Positions 53,164 through 62,025 of a DNA stretch of 64,000 nt are shown here, piece after piece. The notes below the pieces were generated by a model. That model was given only the letters and a program-made list of their open reading frames with translations, was not told the DNA's origin and searched no databases. Position 1 is the first letter of the stretch. Every line of letters begins with the position of its first letter. Both the position numbers and the translations under genes were made by a program. This DNA is from CAVRXQ01 sp963725215 (GTDB lineage: Bacteria > Actinomycetota > Acidimicrobiia > Acidimicrobiales > Bog-793): positions 620,001 through 684,000 of the forward strand of contig CAVRXQ010000002.1 in the NCBI GenBank assembly GCA_963725215.1, in the 5' to 3' direction.

Positions 53164-54165
53164 TCAGACGGTCGCAGCGAGTTCTCCGCCAATCTTGGCG
53201 GCCGAAGTCCGACCGAGCAGCTTGGCGCAGGCGTGAACGGCGCGAATGTAGGGGACGTCGACGCCGGTCTTCTCCGCGAGCTCGATCACCGCTCCGCTCA
53301 TGCAGTCGAGCTCGAGCTGCTTGCCGGCCTCTAGGTCTTGCAGCATCGACGTCTTGTGGTCGCCGACGGCGAGAGCCGCAGCGAGCCGCCGTTCGAGCGA
53401 GACGGGGAACAAGATTCCGAGACGTGCCGCCACCAAAGCGCATTCATCGAACATCTTCCGCAAGAGCTCGACCAATTCGGGATCCGATCCGAGTTCTCCC
53501 ATCGTGGCCCGGGTGAGGGCGCTCACCGGATTGAACGAGACGTTTCCGACAAGCTTTAACCAGATCTGGTTCCGAATTCGCGCTTCAACCGGCGCCTTCA
53601 GCCCGCCAGATGCGAACACCTTCGAGATCTCTTGACACCGTTCGCTGTCCGAGCCATCCGGTTCGCCGATGATGAATCTCGTCCCTTCGACGTGGCGGAT
53701 CACGCCCGGCTCGACGATCTCGGCCGAGCTGTAGGCGACGCATCCGATGTTGTGCGCGCTCGCAAACGCGTCCGAGATCGCGCCGCCGGGGTCGGTGCTT
53801 TCCAGTCTCGTCCCATCGAGCGGCCCTCCTTCTGCTTGGAAGTACCACCAAGGGATGCCGTTTTGTGCCCACACCACCCCGGTCGCCGGGCGAAGATGCG
53901 GTCCGATTTGCGGCGCCAGCTCGGGCAGGCTGTAGGCCTTCAATCCGACGAAGACGACGCCGGCGTCGGCGACCGCTTCGAAGTCGTCGGTCACCGCTGG
54001 GTGGGAGACGAAGTCGCCGTCGACTGAGTGCACCCGTACGCCGCCCTCGCGCATTGCTTGCAGATGAGCTCCCCTCGCGACAAGGGTGACATCGGCTCCC
54101 CCTCGGGCGAGGCACGCGCCGACAAAGGCGCCGATGGCGCCCGCGCCGGCGACGACGAACTTCAA
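53164..54165 (-). CDS. Ketopantoate reductase (PanE/ApbA)-family protein
   Basis: A 333-residue NAD(P)H-dependent 2-oxoacid reductase-like protein. FVVAGAGAIGAFVGACLARG binds the nucleotide. VVFVGLKAYSLPELAPQI, VVWAQNGIPWWYF, RNQIWLKLVGNVSFNPVSAL (active-site Lys and Asn) and LELDCMSGAVIELAEKTGV follow the family. The WWYF segment and its position as the coupled partner of a CoA ligase in a catabolic cluster argue against pantothenate synthesis; a related 2-oxo or hydroxy acid is more likely. The gene overlaps the ligase by four bases. Confidence 0.88.
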   Translation of the reverse strand: MKFVVAGAGAIGAFVGACLARGGADVTLVARGAHLQAMREGGVRVHSVDGDFVSHPAVTDDFEAVADAGVVFVGLKAYSLPELAPQIGPHLRPATGVVWAQNGIPWWYFQAEGGPLDGTRLESTDPGGAISDAFASAHNIGCVAYSSAEIVEPGVIRHVEGTRFIIGEPDGSDSERCQEISKVFASGGLKAPVEARIRNQIWLKLVGNVSFNPVSALTRATMGELGSDPELVELLRKMFDECALVAARLGILFPVSLERRLAAALAVGDHKTSMLQDLEAGKQLELDCMSGAVIELAEKTGVDVPYIRAVHACAKLLGRTSAAKIGGELAATV

Positions 54166-55736
54166 CTTCCCCGCTTCCGGTTGTCGACCGCCGCTGCAAC
54201 CAGCCGACGTTGGACCTTTCCTGTCGGCGTGCGGGGGATCTTCGCCACGACGTGAATCGTCTTAGGCACCTTGAACGCGGCGAGGCGCTGCCGGCAGAAG
54301 TCAACGAGCGTCTTCGGATCGGCCTCGGTGCTCAGGGTGACGGCCGCCGTCGGCACCTCTCCATACTTGTCGTCCGCGACTCCAAAACAGATCGCCTCAT
54401 CAACGGCGGGATGCTGCAGGAGCACCGCTTCGATTTCCGCCGGAGCAATGGTCTCGCCGCCGCGGAGGATCATCTCTTTGATACGACCCTCGAGATGCAG
54501 GTAGCCGGCCCTCAACACGCCGCGATCGCCGGTGCGGAACCAGCCGTCGAAAAACGACTCGGTGTTCGCGCTCTGATTGTTCAAGTAACCGGGCGTGACG
54601 CCTGGACCTCGAATCACGATCTCGCCCGGAACACCTTCGGATTGAAAGCGAGACTGTTGGTCGATCACCGCGACTTCGGTCCCAGTCGCGGCCCCCACCG
54701 AGCCGGGAATCCGAGCTTTCGGAGGCAGCGGATTCGATGCGACTTGATGACTTGCCTCCGTCATTCCGTACGCCTCGAGCACGGGCACTCCGTAAATGCT
54801 TTCCGCTCGTTCCATGAGGGCGGGGGACAATGCCGAGCTGCAGGACCTAACGAAGCGAAATGTGGACGGTGCTCCCTTCACGTCGACTCGTTCGAGGATC
54901 ATCTGGTGAAGGGTGGGCGCGGCGGAGAACCACGTCGCTTCGAGCATCCGAGCTTGGCGCCAAAAGCGGTGCGGGGTGAACCGGCGCGGCAGGATCACCG
55001 TCCCACCTTGGTGGATCGTGGCGAGCGCCGAGGCGACAAGACCGTGAACGTGGAAAAGCGGCATGACGCAGAACGAGACGTCCTCGGATCCGAGCTCGTA
55101 GTGGACCGCGATTGTGTGTATCGATGCCATCAGGTTCTGCTGCAGCAGCGGGACCTGCTTCGGTCGGCTTGTTGTCCCGCTGGTGTGAAGCACGATCGCC
55201 ACGTCCTCTGGCTCTCCGAGCTCGTAGGTCGATCGCTCGCCGAGATCGTTCCCGCCCAAAGAAAGCGCCGGCGGTCCATCTTTCCGCTCGGTCACCTTGA
55301 TGACGGGAATGCGAAGAGCGCTGGCGACTCGCTCTGCAGCTGGCAGCTTCGACGCCAACAAGACCAATCGGGGAGCGATGTCGCCCAAGTAGAAGTCGTA
55401 CTCGGCTTCGGTGTAGGCAGGGTTGAGCGGTGCCGCAGCAGCTCCGAGTCTCGTCACGGCGAACAACAGCTCAACGAATTCGGGGCTGTTCGGCATCGAA
55501 ATCGCGACACGGTCTCCCCGACGTACGCCCGCCGCGGCGAGCTGCCCGGAGAGCGCGACGACGTGTTCGGCCGCCTGCGCGTACGTGAGCGAGCGCCCAT
55601 GCTCGGGCGACACGAACGCAATGCGCGCTCCCGGCGCTTGCTCGAAAAGCGCGTCCAGACGATTGCTTGGCTGGTCGGCAGTCGTGTGCGCCAGAACGCC
55701 CCCTCTACTTGATTCGTCCTGCTGCAGGTGACTCAA
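54162..55736 (-). CDS. Acyl-CoA synthetase, Pcs60/AAE3 (oxalate-CoA-ligase)-like
   Basis: A 524-residue AMP-forming ligase. The AMP-binding P-loop is IVLHTSGTTSRPKQVPL; EAYGMTEASHQVASNP, WFRTGDRGVLRAGYLHLEGRIKEMI (read as FRTGDRGV and LHLEGRIKEM) and the C-terminal Lys in PRTPTGKVQRR are all intact. The segment STFRFVRSCSSALSPALME is close to that of Pcs60/AAE3 oxalyl-CoA synthetases. It activates a small acid to its CoA ester, possibly oxalate or a related dicarboxylate; the substrate is inferred only. Coupled to the downstream PanE-like gene. Confidence 0.88.
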   Translation of the reverse strand: MSHLQQDESSRGGVLAHTTADQPSNRLDALFEQAPGARIAFVSPEHGRSLTYAQAAEHVVALSGQLAAAGVRRGDRVAISMPNSPEFVELLFAVTRLGAAAAPLNPAYTEAEYDFYLGDIAPRLVLLASKLPAAERVASALRIPVIKVTERKDGPPALSLGGNDLGERSTYELGEPEDVAIVLHTSGTTSRPKQVPLLQQNLMASIHTIAVHYELGSEDVSFCVMPLFHVHGLVASALATIHQGGTVILPRRFTPHRFWRQARMLEATWFSAAPTLHQMILERVDVKGAPSTFRFVRSCSSALSPALMERAESIYGVPVLEAYGMTEASHQVASNPLPPKARIPGSVGAATGTEVAVIDQQSRFQSEGVPGEIVIRGPGVTPGYLNNQSANTESFFDGWFRTGDRGVLRAGYLHLEGRIKEMILRGGETIAPAEIEAVLLQHPAVDEAICFGVADDKYGEVPTAAVTLSTEADPKTLVDFCRQRLAAFKVPKTIHVVAKIPRTPTGKVQRRLVAAAVDNRKRGS

Positions 55737-55774
55737 GTTCGAAGCAATGTGGAACAGCTACCTCAAAACTGCAC

Positions 55775-56512
55775 TCAGCCGGGAGTCGAGCCGAAAAGGT
55801 CTGCCGCGACGCTCCCGAGATGTGCCCGCATCGCCTCGACGGCGCGATCCGTGTCCCGGGCCCGAAGCGCCATGACCAGCGCGTTGTGCTGGCGCTGATA
55901 TTTCGCGCGCCGAGCTCGTGAGTCGTGGCGGCGTTTCAGGTCGCCCCACACCTGGCCGTGGCGCGCGGATTCGATGACCTCGTTGAGGCGGATCAGGAGT
56001 TGATTGTGGCTCGCCGAGACGATGCACCGATGCAACGCGAGGTCCCACGCTTCGAACTCCTCGTACGTCTGTGACGCGTTACCCCCGGCGAGGCATCGTT
56101 CCATCTCTTCGAAATCTCGAGGCGTCGCCCATGCGACGACTACCGCCATCGCCTGTGGCTCGAAAAGCCGTCGCACCTCCATGACGTCGGCTGGTCCGAT
56201 ATCGACGTGATCGAGCTCCGTCTTCTCGGAGTCGCGCATCGCCCCAGATCGGAGAAACGTTCCCCGCCCCACCTGACGCGTGATCCGTCCCTCTGCTTCG
56301 AGGACGGCGAGGGCGTGTCGCACCGCGGTTCTCGAGACTCCGAAATCCGACGCCAACTGCCTCTCCGTCGGGAGCTGGCTGACGCCCTGTCGCTCGGCCG
56401 ACTGGCACTCGGCGAGGATCTGCCTCGCGAGCTTCCCCGAGGCTTCCCCAGACGAGCCGCGCCTCGGTGTCGCCCGGTGCGGACGCGTCAACACGCCAAG
56501 AGCTTGTGTCAC
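55775..56512 (-). CDS. GntR-family regulator with FCD domain
   Basis: A 245-residue regulator. The winged helix is LPTERQLASDFGVSRTAVRHALAVLEAEGR with the wing ITRQVGRGTFLR. The C-terminal FCD effector domain has VRRLFEPQAMAVVVAWATP, FEAWDLALHRCIVSASHN and the metal or effector His residues in RQHNALVMALRA. It lies between the ligase and the FAH-family gene, whose control region holds several ACCAAT repeats, so it is the likely local repressor. Start GTG 56512 adds a polar N-terminus of ~20 residues. Confidence 0.92.
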   Translation of the reverse strand: MTQALGVLTRPHRATPRRGSSGEASGKLARQILAECQSAERQGVSQLPTERQLASDFGVSRTAVRHALAVLEAEGRITRQVGRGTFLRSGAMRDSEKTELDHVDIGPADVMEVRRLFEPQAMAVVVAWATPRDFEEMERCLAGGNASQTYEEFEAWDLALHRCIVSASHNQLLIRLNEVIESARHGQVWGDLKRRHDSRARRAKYQRQHNALVMALRARDTDRAVEAMRAHLGSVAADLFGSTPG

Positions 56513-56530
56513 AGGATCTTCACCTCGTGA

Positions 56531-56664
56531 TAACCAATGCTACCAATCCCTTCCCGAGGCGGTCGAACACCGGAACGTTCACTGCCTTCACGCAGGTAGG
56601 GCGCTTTGAAACTCTCTCCCGACCGACCTATGCTCCCCAACCAATCCGACTTGCCATAACCAAT
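56531..56664. promoter_or_regulatory. Four ACCAAT repeats in the GntR/FAH divergent region
   Basis: ACCAAT occurs at 56533, 56542, 56640 and 56659, twice as TAACCAAT. The first two are spaced nine bases apart, the last two nineteen. They lie between the divergent starts of the GntR gene and the FAH-family gene and form a candidate operator. Confidence 0.5.
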
Positions 56665-56728
56665 CGGGTGGCAAAAGCTTCCGCCCGATCCGGTCGAGGT
56701 GCTTGCGCACCAACCTCCAGGGGGAATC

Positions 56729-57634
56729 GTGCGACTTGCGACGCTTGCGACGCCGGAGGGATTGCGGCTGCACGTCCGCGCCCGGTCGGGCTACGTCGAC
56801 GTCCGTGCCGCCACTGGCGAGGAAAGCCTGTCGTCGATCGTCGGGCTCCTTCGAGCCGGGCCCCGAGCAATGGATACCGTTCGCTCGCTCGAGTCGATGG
56901 ACGGACGTGACGTCGAACCTCGAGAGTTCGCTGCGGCGGTACCGGATGCTGGAAGGATTCTCTGTCTCGGCATGAACTATCGCGAGCACGCGATCGAAGG
57001 GGGCCGGGACGTCCCGACTTGGCCGGAATGCTTCGTGAGAGGCCCCGACTCCTTGACCGGCCCGTTCGCTGACCTCGTTCGGCCCACGCTCACGGAGCGG
57101 TTCGACTACGAAGGCGAGCTCGGCGTCGTGATCGGCAGGGGAGGCCGCTACATCCCTTCGGAGAAGGCGTTAGAGGCGATCGCCGGCTTCGTCGTCCTGA
57201 ACGACGCATCGGCGCGTGATTGGCAGCGCGCCGCGACCCAATGGACGGCCGGCAAAAACTTCGATGGATCGATGCCGATCGGGCCAGAAATCGTCACGCC
57301 TGATGAGGTGGACGTCGGGGACGTCGCGCTGACCACGACTCTCAACGGAACCGTTATGCAAGCGGCGCGCACTTCCCAGATGATCGTGAACGTTCCAGAG
57401 ACGATCGAGTTCCTCTCGTCGTTCACGACGCTTCGACCCGGTGACGTCATCGCGACTGGCACTCCGGGAGGAGTTGGATTCGCCCGCCAGCCGCCAGTGT
57501 GGCTCGAGCCGGACGACGTGATCGAGGTGAGTATCGAAGGCATCGGAAGCATCCGCAATCGAGTCGTCGCCGAAACGGATTCGCCAGCAACCTGGCGATG
57601 GCGACCCCAATCGGTCGCGACAAGTTCGATCTGA
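56729..57634 (+). CDS. Fumarylacetoacetate hydrolase (FAH)-family protein
   Basis: A 301-residue metal-dependent hydrolase or decarboxylase. The catalytic domain has ILCLGMNYREHAIEGG, the metal motif RFDYEGELGVVIGRGGRYI (Glu-x-Glu), GFVVLNDASARDWQ, the Lys in GKNFDGSMPIGPEIV and TGTPGGVGFARQPP. Members act on acylpyruvates, oxaloacetate or ring-cleavage products. It starts the rightward unit that continues into an ABC importer. GTG 56729 with an AGGGGG site is preferred; an in-frame GTG at 56699 is possible. Confidence 0.92.
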   Translation: MRLATLATPEGLRLHVRARSGYVDVRAATGEESLSSIVGLLRAGPRAMDTVRSLESMDGRDVEPREFAAAVPDAGRILCLGMNYREHAIEGGRDVPTWPECFVRGPDSLTGPFADLVRPTLTERFDYEGELGVVIGRGGRYIPSEKALEAIAGFVVLNDASARDWQRAATQWTAGKNFDGSMPIGPEIVTPDEVDVGDVALTTTLNGTVMQAARTSQMIVNVPETIEFLSSFTTLRPGDVIATGTPGGVGFARQPPVWLEPDDVIEVSIEGIGSIRNRVVAETDSPATWRWRPQSVATSSI

Positions 57635-57670
57635 GGAGATAGAGGTCTTTACTAAAAAGGGGGATGCACG

Positions 57671-59041
57671 ATGTCAACACCGCTCGCAGCACGGACTAAG
57701 CGACCGAGCGAGAGCGCGACCACTCGAATAGGACGACCTGCCCGGGTGGTTGCCATGTTGAGCGCGATGGCGCTCTTGTTCACTGTCTGCGCCACGACCC
57801 TCGGGACGGCGGGCGCCGCGAACAAGAGGTCGAACGGCCAGCTCATCATCGCTGATCTCGCTCCGTTCACCGGGACTGACGCCGCGCTCGGCCCCATTTA
57901 TTTGGCTGCTTGTCTCGGAGCGACAAAGGCCATTAATAACGCTGGTGGCGTTCTCGGACACACGCTCGGCTGCAAAGGCGTCGACACTCGAGGTGATCCG
58001 GCCGACGCCGTCCCTGCGACACGCCAAATGTTCGCGACGACTTCCAATCTTGCTCTCGTCATCGGCGTGACTTCGGATGAGGCAGCGGCGGTCGTCCCGA
58101 TCATCAACGCGCAGCACATGGTCGTGTTCGGCATGACCGGCCAATCTGAGTTCGACCACACGAAGTTCCCGTACTTCTACCGTCTCGTTCCACCGGACCT
58201 AATCGAGGCGTACACGCTCTTAGCGATCGCCCACAACTACGAGCACTTCACGCGGATCGCGCTCGCGTTCGGCAATGACATCGGTTCACAGACCTTTGTG
58301 CAACCGGCGATCGCCGCGATCCGCAAGCATCACTTGGACCTCGTAGCGAACGAGACCCTCGACCTGTCGGCGACAACGTTTCGCCCCGAGGCCGAAAAGA
58401 TCGTCCAGGCTCACCCACAGGTGATCTTGACCGAGGCCCTCGGCCCGTCGGAGGCGACGTTCCTCTCCGAGGTGAAGCAGCTAAACGGCGGGAAGGTGAT
58501 CCCGACCGTCGGCACCTCGGCAACGATCGACCCCGCTTGGTACTCGACCGTGTCGAAAGCGATCGGGGCTTCGACTCTCACGACGGACTTCCTCGCCGAC
58601 AACCTCGTCACCGAGACGAGCGGGTCCGCCTACTCGGACTTCAAAAATGCGATGGAAGCGGTTCGGAGCAAGATCCCCGGAGGGAGCGGCAACTTCAGCA
58701 CGTTCCTCACAGCCCCGGGAGCGGTGCACCTTTACGATGGCATGAACCTCGCCGCGCTCGCGATGGTCATGTCCAATAGCACAAACCCGAGCGTCTACCG
58801 CGCCGACATCACCAAGATCGGCGACGGCGTGAAAGGAGCCGTGGTGGTGAATACGTTCGCCGCCGGCGTCGCCGCCCTAAAGCAGCACAAAGCAATCCGC
58901 TTCATTGGGCCGGGGGGTCCGACGAAGTTCGACGCGTACCACGACTCAGCTGGTCTTTTCCAGATCGACCGGTACAGCACCAACGGCACGGTGCAAGTAG
59001 TCGCCAATCTCCCGAACACCGAGGTCAAGTCGTACGAATAG
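57671..59041 (+). CDS. Branched-chain-type ABC importer substrate-binding protein
   Basis: A 456-residue exported binding protein of the Peripla_BP_6 (LivJ/LivK) family. The signal peptide is MLSAMALLFTVCATTLGTAGA (about residues 29-49) after a basic leader. The mature part has LIIADLAPFTGTDAALGP, CLGATKAINNAGGVLG, VIGVTSDEAAAVVPIIN and YFYRLVPPDLIEAYTLL. AAAGGGGG lies upstream of ATG 57671. First gene of the importer and probably most expressed, since a strong hairpin follows it. Ligand unknown; the neighbours point to an organic acid rather than an amino acid. Confidence 0.9.
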   Translation: MSTPLAARTKRPSESATTRIGRPARVVAMLSAMALLFTVCATTLGTAGAANKRSNGQLIIADLAPFTGTDAALGPIYLAACLGATKAINNAGGVLGHTLGCKGVDTRGDPADAVPATRQMFATTSNLALVIGVTSDEAAAVVPIINAQHMVVFGMTGQSEFDHTKFPYFYRLVPPDLIEAYTLLAIAHNYEHFTRIALAFGNDIGSQTFVQPAIAAIRKHHLDLVANETLDLSATTFRPEAEKIVQAHPQVILTEALGPSEATFLSEVKQLNGGKVIPTVGTSATIDPAWYSTVSKAIGASTLTTDFLADNLVTETSGSAYSDFKNAMEAVRSKIPGGSGNFSTFLTAPGAVHLYDGMNLAALAMVMSNSTNPSVYRADITKIGDGVKGAVVVNTFAAGVAALKQHKAIRFIGPGGPTKFDAYHDSAGLFQIDRYSTNGTVQVVANLPNTEVKSYE

Positions 59042-59059
59042 ACGACCTCGAAAGAACCT

Positions 59060-59090
59060 GACCCCCCGGGACCCAAGGGCCCGGGGGGTC
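59060..59090 (+). terminator. Hairpin between the binding protein and permease genes
   Basis: Stem GACCCCCCGGG/CCCGGGGGGTC, 11 perfect base pairs, 9-base loop. It follows the binding-protein stop by 18 bases. Such hairpins often allow partial read-through and keep the binding protein in excess over the permease. Confidence 0.75.
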
Positions 59091-59197
59091 CTGAGGGATC
59101 CCGAGATCGCTCGGTCGGGAGGAAACGCCCTCGATCGCATCGGTCACCGATCGAAGGGACCCGAAGGTGACGGTGGGCGCGGAATCGAGCGCCGACG

Positions 59198-60061
59198 ATG
59201 ACGATCTTCCTCGCCTCGGTCGGCTTCGGCCTTGTCACGGCGTCCGTGCTTGCGATCGCATCCGTCGGTTTCACGATGCAATTCGGCGTCACCGACGTGT
59301 TGAATCTCGCGTACGGAGCCGTCATGATCGCCGCGGCTTACGTCGCGTACCTCGTCAACCAAACCGGAATAACGATCTGGGTCGGGCTGCTCGCTGCGGC
59401 AGCCTTCGGCGCGGTGCTCTCGTCGGCGCTCAACCGGTTCGTCTATACACCTTTCCAACGTCGTGGCACGAGTTCGATCGCGATCGTCATCGTGTCGCTC
59501 GGATTGCTCCTCATCATCGAGTTCGGGCAGCAGGCGATTGTCGGCGGGACGAACGTCTCATACACGATGAGTTCGGGCGCCACCGTTGGCGGCGGCGGAC
59601 TGCAGTTGACGGTCGTCCAATTGGTCATCATCGGGCTCAGCCTCGCCATCATGGGGACGATGCACGCCCTTCTTCGCTACACCAGGCTCGGCAAGGCGAT
59701 GAGGGCGACCGCGGCCAACCGCTCTCTCGCGCGCAACTGCGGAATCAGGACTGACCGGGTGATCACGGCGACGTGGGCCGTTACGGGCGCGCTTTGCGGC
59801 ATCGCCGGGACGGTGTTCGCTATCGACATCGGAAGCTTCGGCGCGACGAGCGCCGACCTGTTCTTGGTGCTGATCCTCGCGGCCGTGTTTCTCGGTGGTC
59901 CAGGCCATCCGTACGGGGCAATGCTCGGTGCCTTCGTCTTTGGCCTTGCGACCGAAGTGAGCGCCGCCTACATCTCCCCATATCAATACGCAGTGGCGGG
60001 CGGCATCTTGCTTTTGATTCTCGCCATCCGCCCGACCGGCTTGCTCGCGCGGGCCACCTAG
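59198..60061 (+). CDS. livH: Branched-chain-type ABC importer permease, LivH-like
   Basis: A 287-residue inner-membrane permease with about eight helices. FGLVTASVLAIASVGFTMQFGVTDVLNLAYGAVMIAAAYVAYLV (see FTMQFGVTDVLNLAYGAVMI) is the LivH signature near the start; LGKAMRATAANRSLARNCGI is the cytoplasmic coupling loop. Start ATG 59198. It should pair with the LivM-like protein that follows 16 bases later. Confidence 0.92.
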   Translation: MTIFLASVGFGLVTASVLAIASVGFTMQFGVTDVLNLAYGAVMIAAAYVAYLVNQTGITIWVGLLAAAAFGAVLSSALNRFVYTPFQRRGTSSIAIVIVSLGLLLIIEFGQQAIVGGTNVSYTMSSGATVGGGGLQLTVVQLVIIGLSLAIMGTMHALLRYTRLGKAMRATAANRSLARNCGIRTDRVITATWAVTGALCGIAGTVFAIDIGSFGATSADLFLVLILAAVFLGGPGHPYGAMLGAFVFGLATEVSAAYISPYQYAVAGGILLLILAIRPTGLLARAT

Positions 60062-60076
60062 GAACGCCCAGCCGCC

Positions 60077-61114
60077 ATGGGCAACGCGACCGTCTTCTAC
60101 CTGACGACGATCCTCGTCTACGCGGCGGTGGACGGGATCGTCTGTCTCGGACTTAGCCAGCAGTTCGGCGTCGCCGGAGTCACGAACTTCGGATTCATCA
60201 TCTTCCAGGCGGCGGGCGCGTACGTGGCCGCGATCCTTTCGCTCCCGAGCGACACGGCGAATGGGGGCTTTCAGACCTATATCGGTGGCCTCAACTTGGG
60301 GTTCCCGTGGCCGCTGATCGGAGCGACGGTTGCGGGTGCGGTGTTGGCGCTTCCCTTCGTCTTCCTCGTCGGCAAACGAATACGGGGCGATTTCGCCGCG
60401 GTCGGATTGCTTATCGCGGCGGTGATCGCCAACCTCCTCGTCCAGAACTACGTGCCGCTCTTCAACGGCGACGCGGGCCTCAGCGTCGTGCCGTCGCCGT
60501 TCCAAAGATCGTTCAACCCGCAGTCCACGGGCTACGGCTGGGGATATGCGATCGCGAGTCTCGTTCTGCTCGCATTCGTCTACGTGTTCGTCCGTCGCAT
60601 TACGGAATCTCCCTACGGGCGTTCGCTCCGGGCGATGAGAGACAACGACGTCGTCGCCGGATCGATCGGCAAGAACCTGATGGCACAGCGCGCCGTGATG
60701 CTCGTCGTCGGCGGGGCAATCGCCGGTTTGAGCGGAGGAATCCTCGTCGGGTTCATCAACTTGTGGGCGCCCTCGGCATGGACCTACCCCGAGACGATCG
60801 TGCTTTTTGCCGCCGTGATTATCGGCGGGGCGGGCAACCACCTCGGAGCGATCATCGGCGCCATCGTCGTCCCGGTTGGTTTCGAAGAGGCAACCCGCTA
60901 CCTCCCCGCGGTCCCGGGCCAGCCGGGCCTGATTCCGGCTTTGGAATGGGTCGCGATTGGACTGCTCATCGTCGGTTTCTTGTGGTTCCGGCCACAGGGC
61001 ATCCTCCCCGAACGGCGGCGGGTGATCGGCTCGGCCCCAGTGCGCCTCCCGTCTTCGCCTGGCCTCGAGGCGACAGACGGATCCGCCCTCGCGAACGCGT
61101 CTATCGAGGCCTGA
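60077..61114 (+). CDS. livM: Branched-chain-type ABC importer permease, LivM-like
   Basis: A 345-residue permease with about ten helices. LGLSQQFGVAGVTNFGFIIFQA is the LivM counterpart of the LivH signature, and SPYGRSLRAMRDNDVVAGSIG is the coupling loop with the conserved Arg-Ala-x-Arg-Asp. AAVIIGGAGNHLGAIIGAIVV is also typical. Start ATG 60077. Confidence 0.92.
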   Translation: MGNATVFYLTTILVYAAVDGIVCLGLSQQFGVAGVTNFGFIIFQAAGAYVAAILSLPSDTANGGFQTYIGGLNLGFPWPLIGATVAGAVLALPFVFLVGKRIRGDFAAVGLLIAAVIANLLVQNYVPLFNGDAGLSVVPSPFQRSFNPQSTGYGWGYAIASLVLLAFVYVFVRRITESPYGRSLRAMRDNDVVAGSIGKNLMAQRAVMLVVGGAIAGLSGGILVGFINLWAPSAWTYPETIVLFAAVIIGGAGNHLGAIIGAIVVPVGFEEATRYLPAVPGQPGLIPALEWVAIGLLIVGFLWFRPQGILPERRRVIGSAPVRLPSSPGLEATDGSALANASIEA

Positions 61115-61202
61115 CGGAGCTGACCTCCTCCTCAAGCTCGCCGAACACCGGAGAATCGGCACAAGCGAGGCGGTCACGCGTGTCGGCGAAACAGAGCAGA
61201 AA

Positions 61203-61955
61203 ATCGCGCTGGCGTCGGTCGAACTCAGCCGTGAGTTCGAGGGCGTCACCGCAGTCGACCGGGTCACGATCTCTGTCGAACGCGGCCGTCTCACCGGACT
61301 GATCGGTCCGAACGGCGCCGGCAAGTCCACTTTGCTGGCGCTCTTGGCGGGCACGCTCGCGCCGACTTCCGGAAAGGTGCTCCTCGACGGCAAGGACGTG
61401 ACGCATCTGCCCGCGTACCGACGCGCTCGGCTCGGCCTAATCCGGACCTTCCAGCTCGCGAGTGAATTCAAACGCCTCACCGTGATGGAAAACCTGCTCT
61501 CCGCGGTTCCCGACCACTCGGGTGACTCGTTTCACGGAGCAATCCTCGGTCGCCGCTTTTGGAGGCGCGACGAGGCTTCCGCCGTCGGTCGCTGCGAGGA
61601 GATGCTCGATGCCTTCGGGCTCAGCCAGTACGCGAACCAGTACGCCGGTGACCTGAGCGGAGGGCAGCGGAGGCTCGTCGAGATCATGCGTGCACTGATC
61701 GGCGAACCCGATGTCCTTTTGCTCGACGAACCGATGGCTGGACTGCATCCTCGCTTGGCGCGCCAGCTCGGCAACTCACTTGTCGCGCTTTGTGGTCATG
61801 GCATGACGATTTTCATGGTCGAGCACGAGCTTGCCATCATGGATGAATTCTGCGACCCCGTGATCGTGATGGCTGAAGGCAGGGTGCTCGCGGAAGGAAC
61901 GATGGCGACGCTCCGGAGCGAGACCGCAGTTGTGGACGCCTACCTTGTCAGCTGA
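61203..61955 (+). CDS. livG: Branched-chain-type ABC importer ATPase, LivG-like (no canonical start)
   Basis: The coding frame shows a complete LivG ATPase: VELSREFEGVTAVDRVTISV, Walker A GLIGPNGAGKSTLLALLAG, the Q-loop region LIRTFQLASEFKRLTVMENL, signature GDLSGGQRRLVEIMRALI, Walker B VLLLDEPMAGLHP and switch His MVEHELAIM. Between an in-frame stop at 61023 and Walker A there is no ATG, GTG or TTG; the first canonical start is TTG 61332, inside Walker A's helix, which would remove the P-loop. The given start is the first conserved codon, not a proven initiation site. See findings for a possible one-base deletion. Confidence 0.85.
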   Translation: MALASVELSREFEGVTAVDRVTISVERGRLTGLIGPNGAGKSTLLALLAGTLAPTSGKVLLDGKDVTHLPAYRRARLGLIRTFQLASEFKRLTVMENLLSAVPDHSGDSFHGAILGRRFWRRDEASAVGRCEEMLDAFGLSQYANQYAGDLSGGQRRLVEIMRALIGEPDVLLLDEPMAGLHPRLARQLGNSLVALCGHGMTIFMVEHELAIMDEFCDPVIVMAEGRVLAEGTMATLRSETAVVDAYLVS

Positions 61956-62025
61956 GTCGAAGGATCCAGGCCGGACGATCAGCCAGACGGGAGCCTCCGA
62001 GCAGACGTCCGAGCCCCGTCACGAG

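Noticed and set aside
54210..55712. 500-codon plus-strand frame opposite the CoA ligase
   Set aside because: Antisense shadow of an intact AMP-forming ligase; no recognisable motif.
56567..56580. GAACGTTC as a third LexA box
   Set aside because: The half-sites GAAC and GTTC adjoin without the N4 spacer, so it does not fit the LexA consensus.
59558..61480. 640-codon minus-strand frame opposite livH/livM/livG
   Set aside because: Very long, but its composition (Arg, Asp, Glu, Ala) is typical of GC-rich antisense frames, and three clear transporter genes lie on the other strand.
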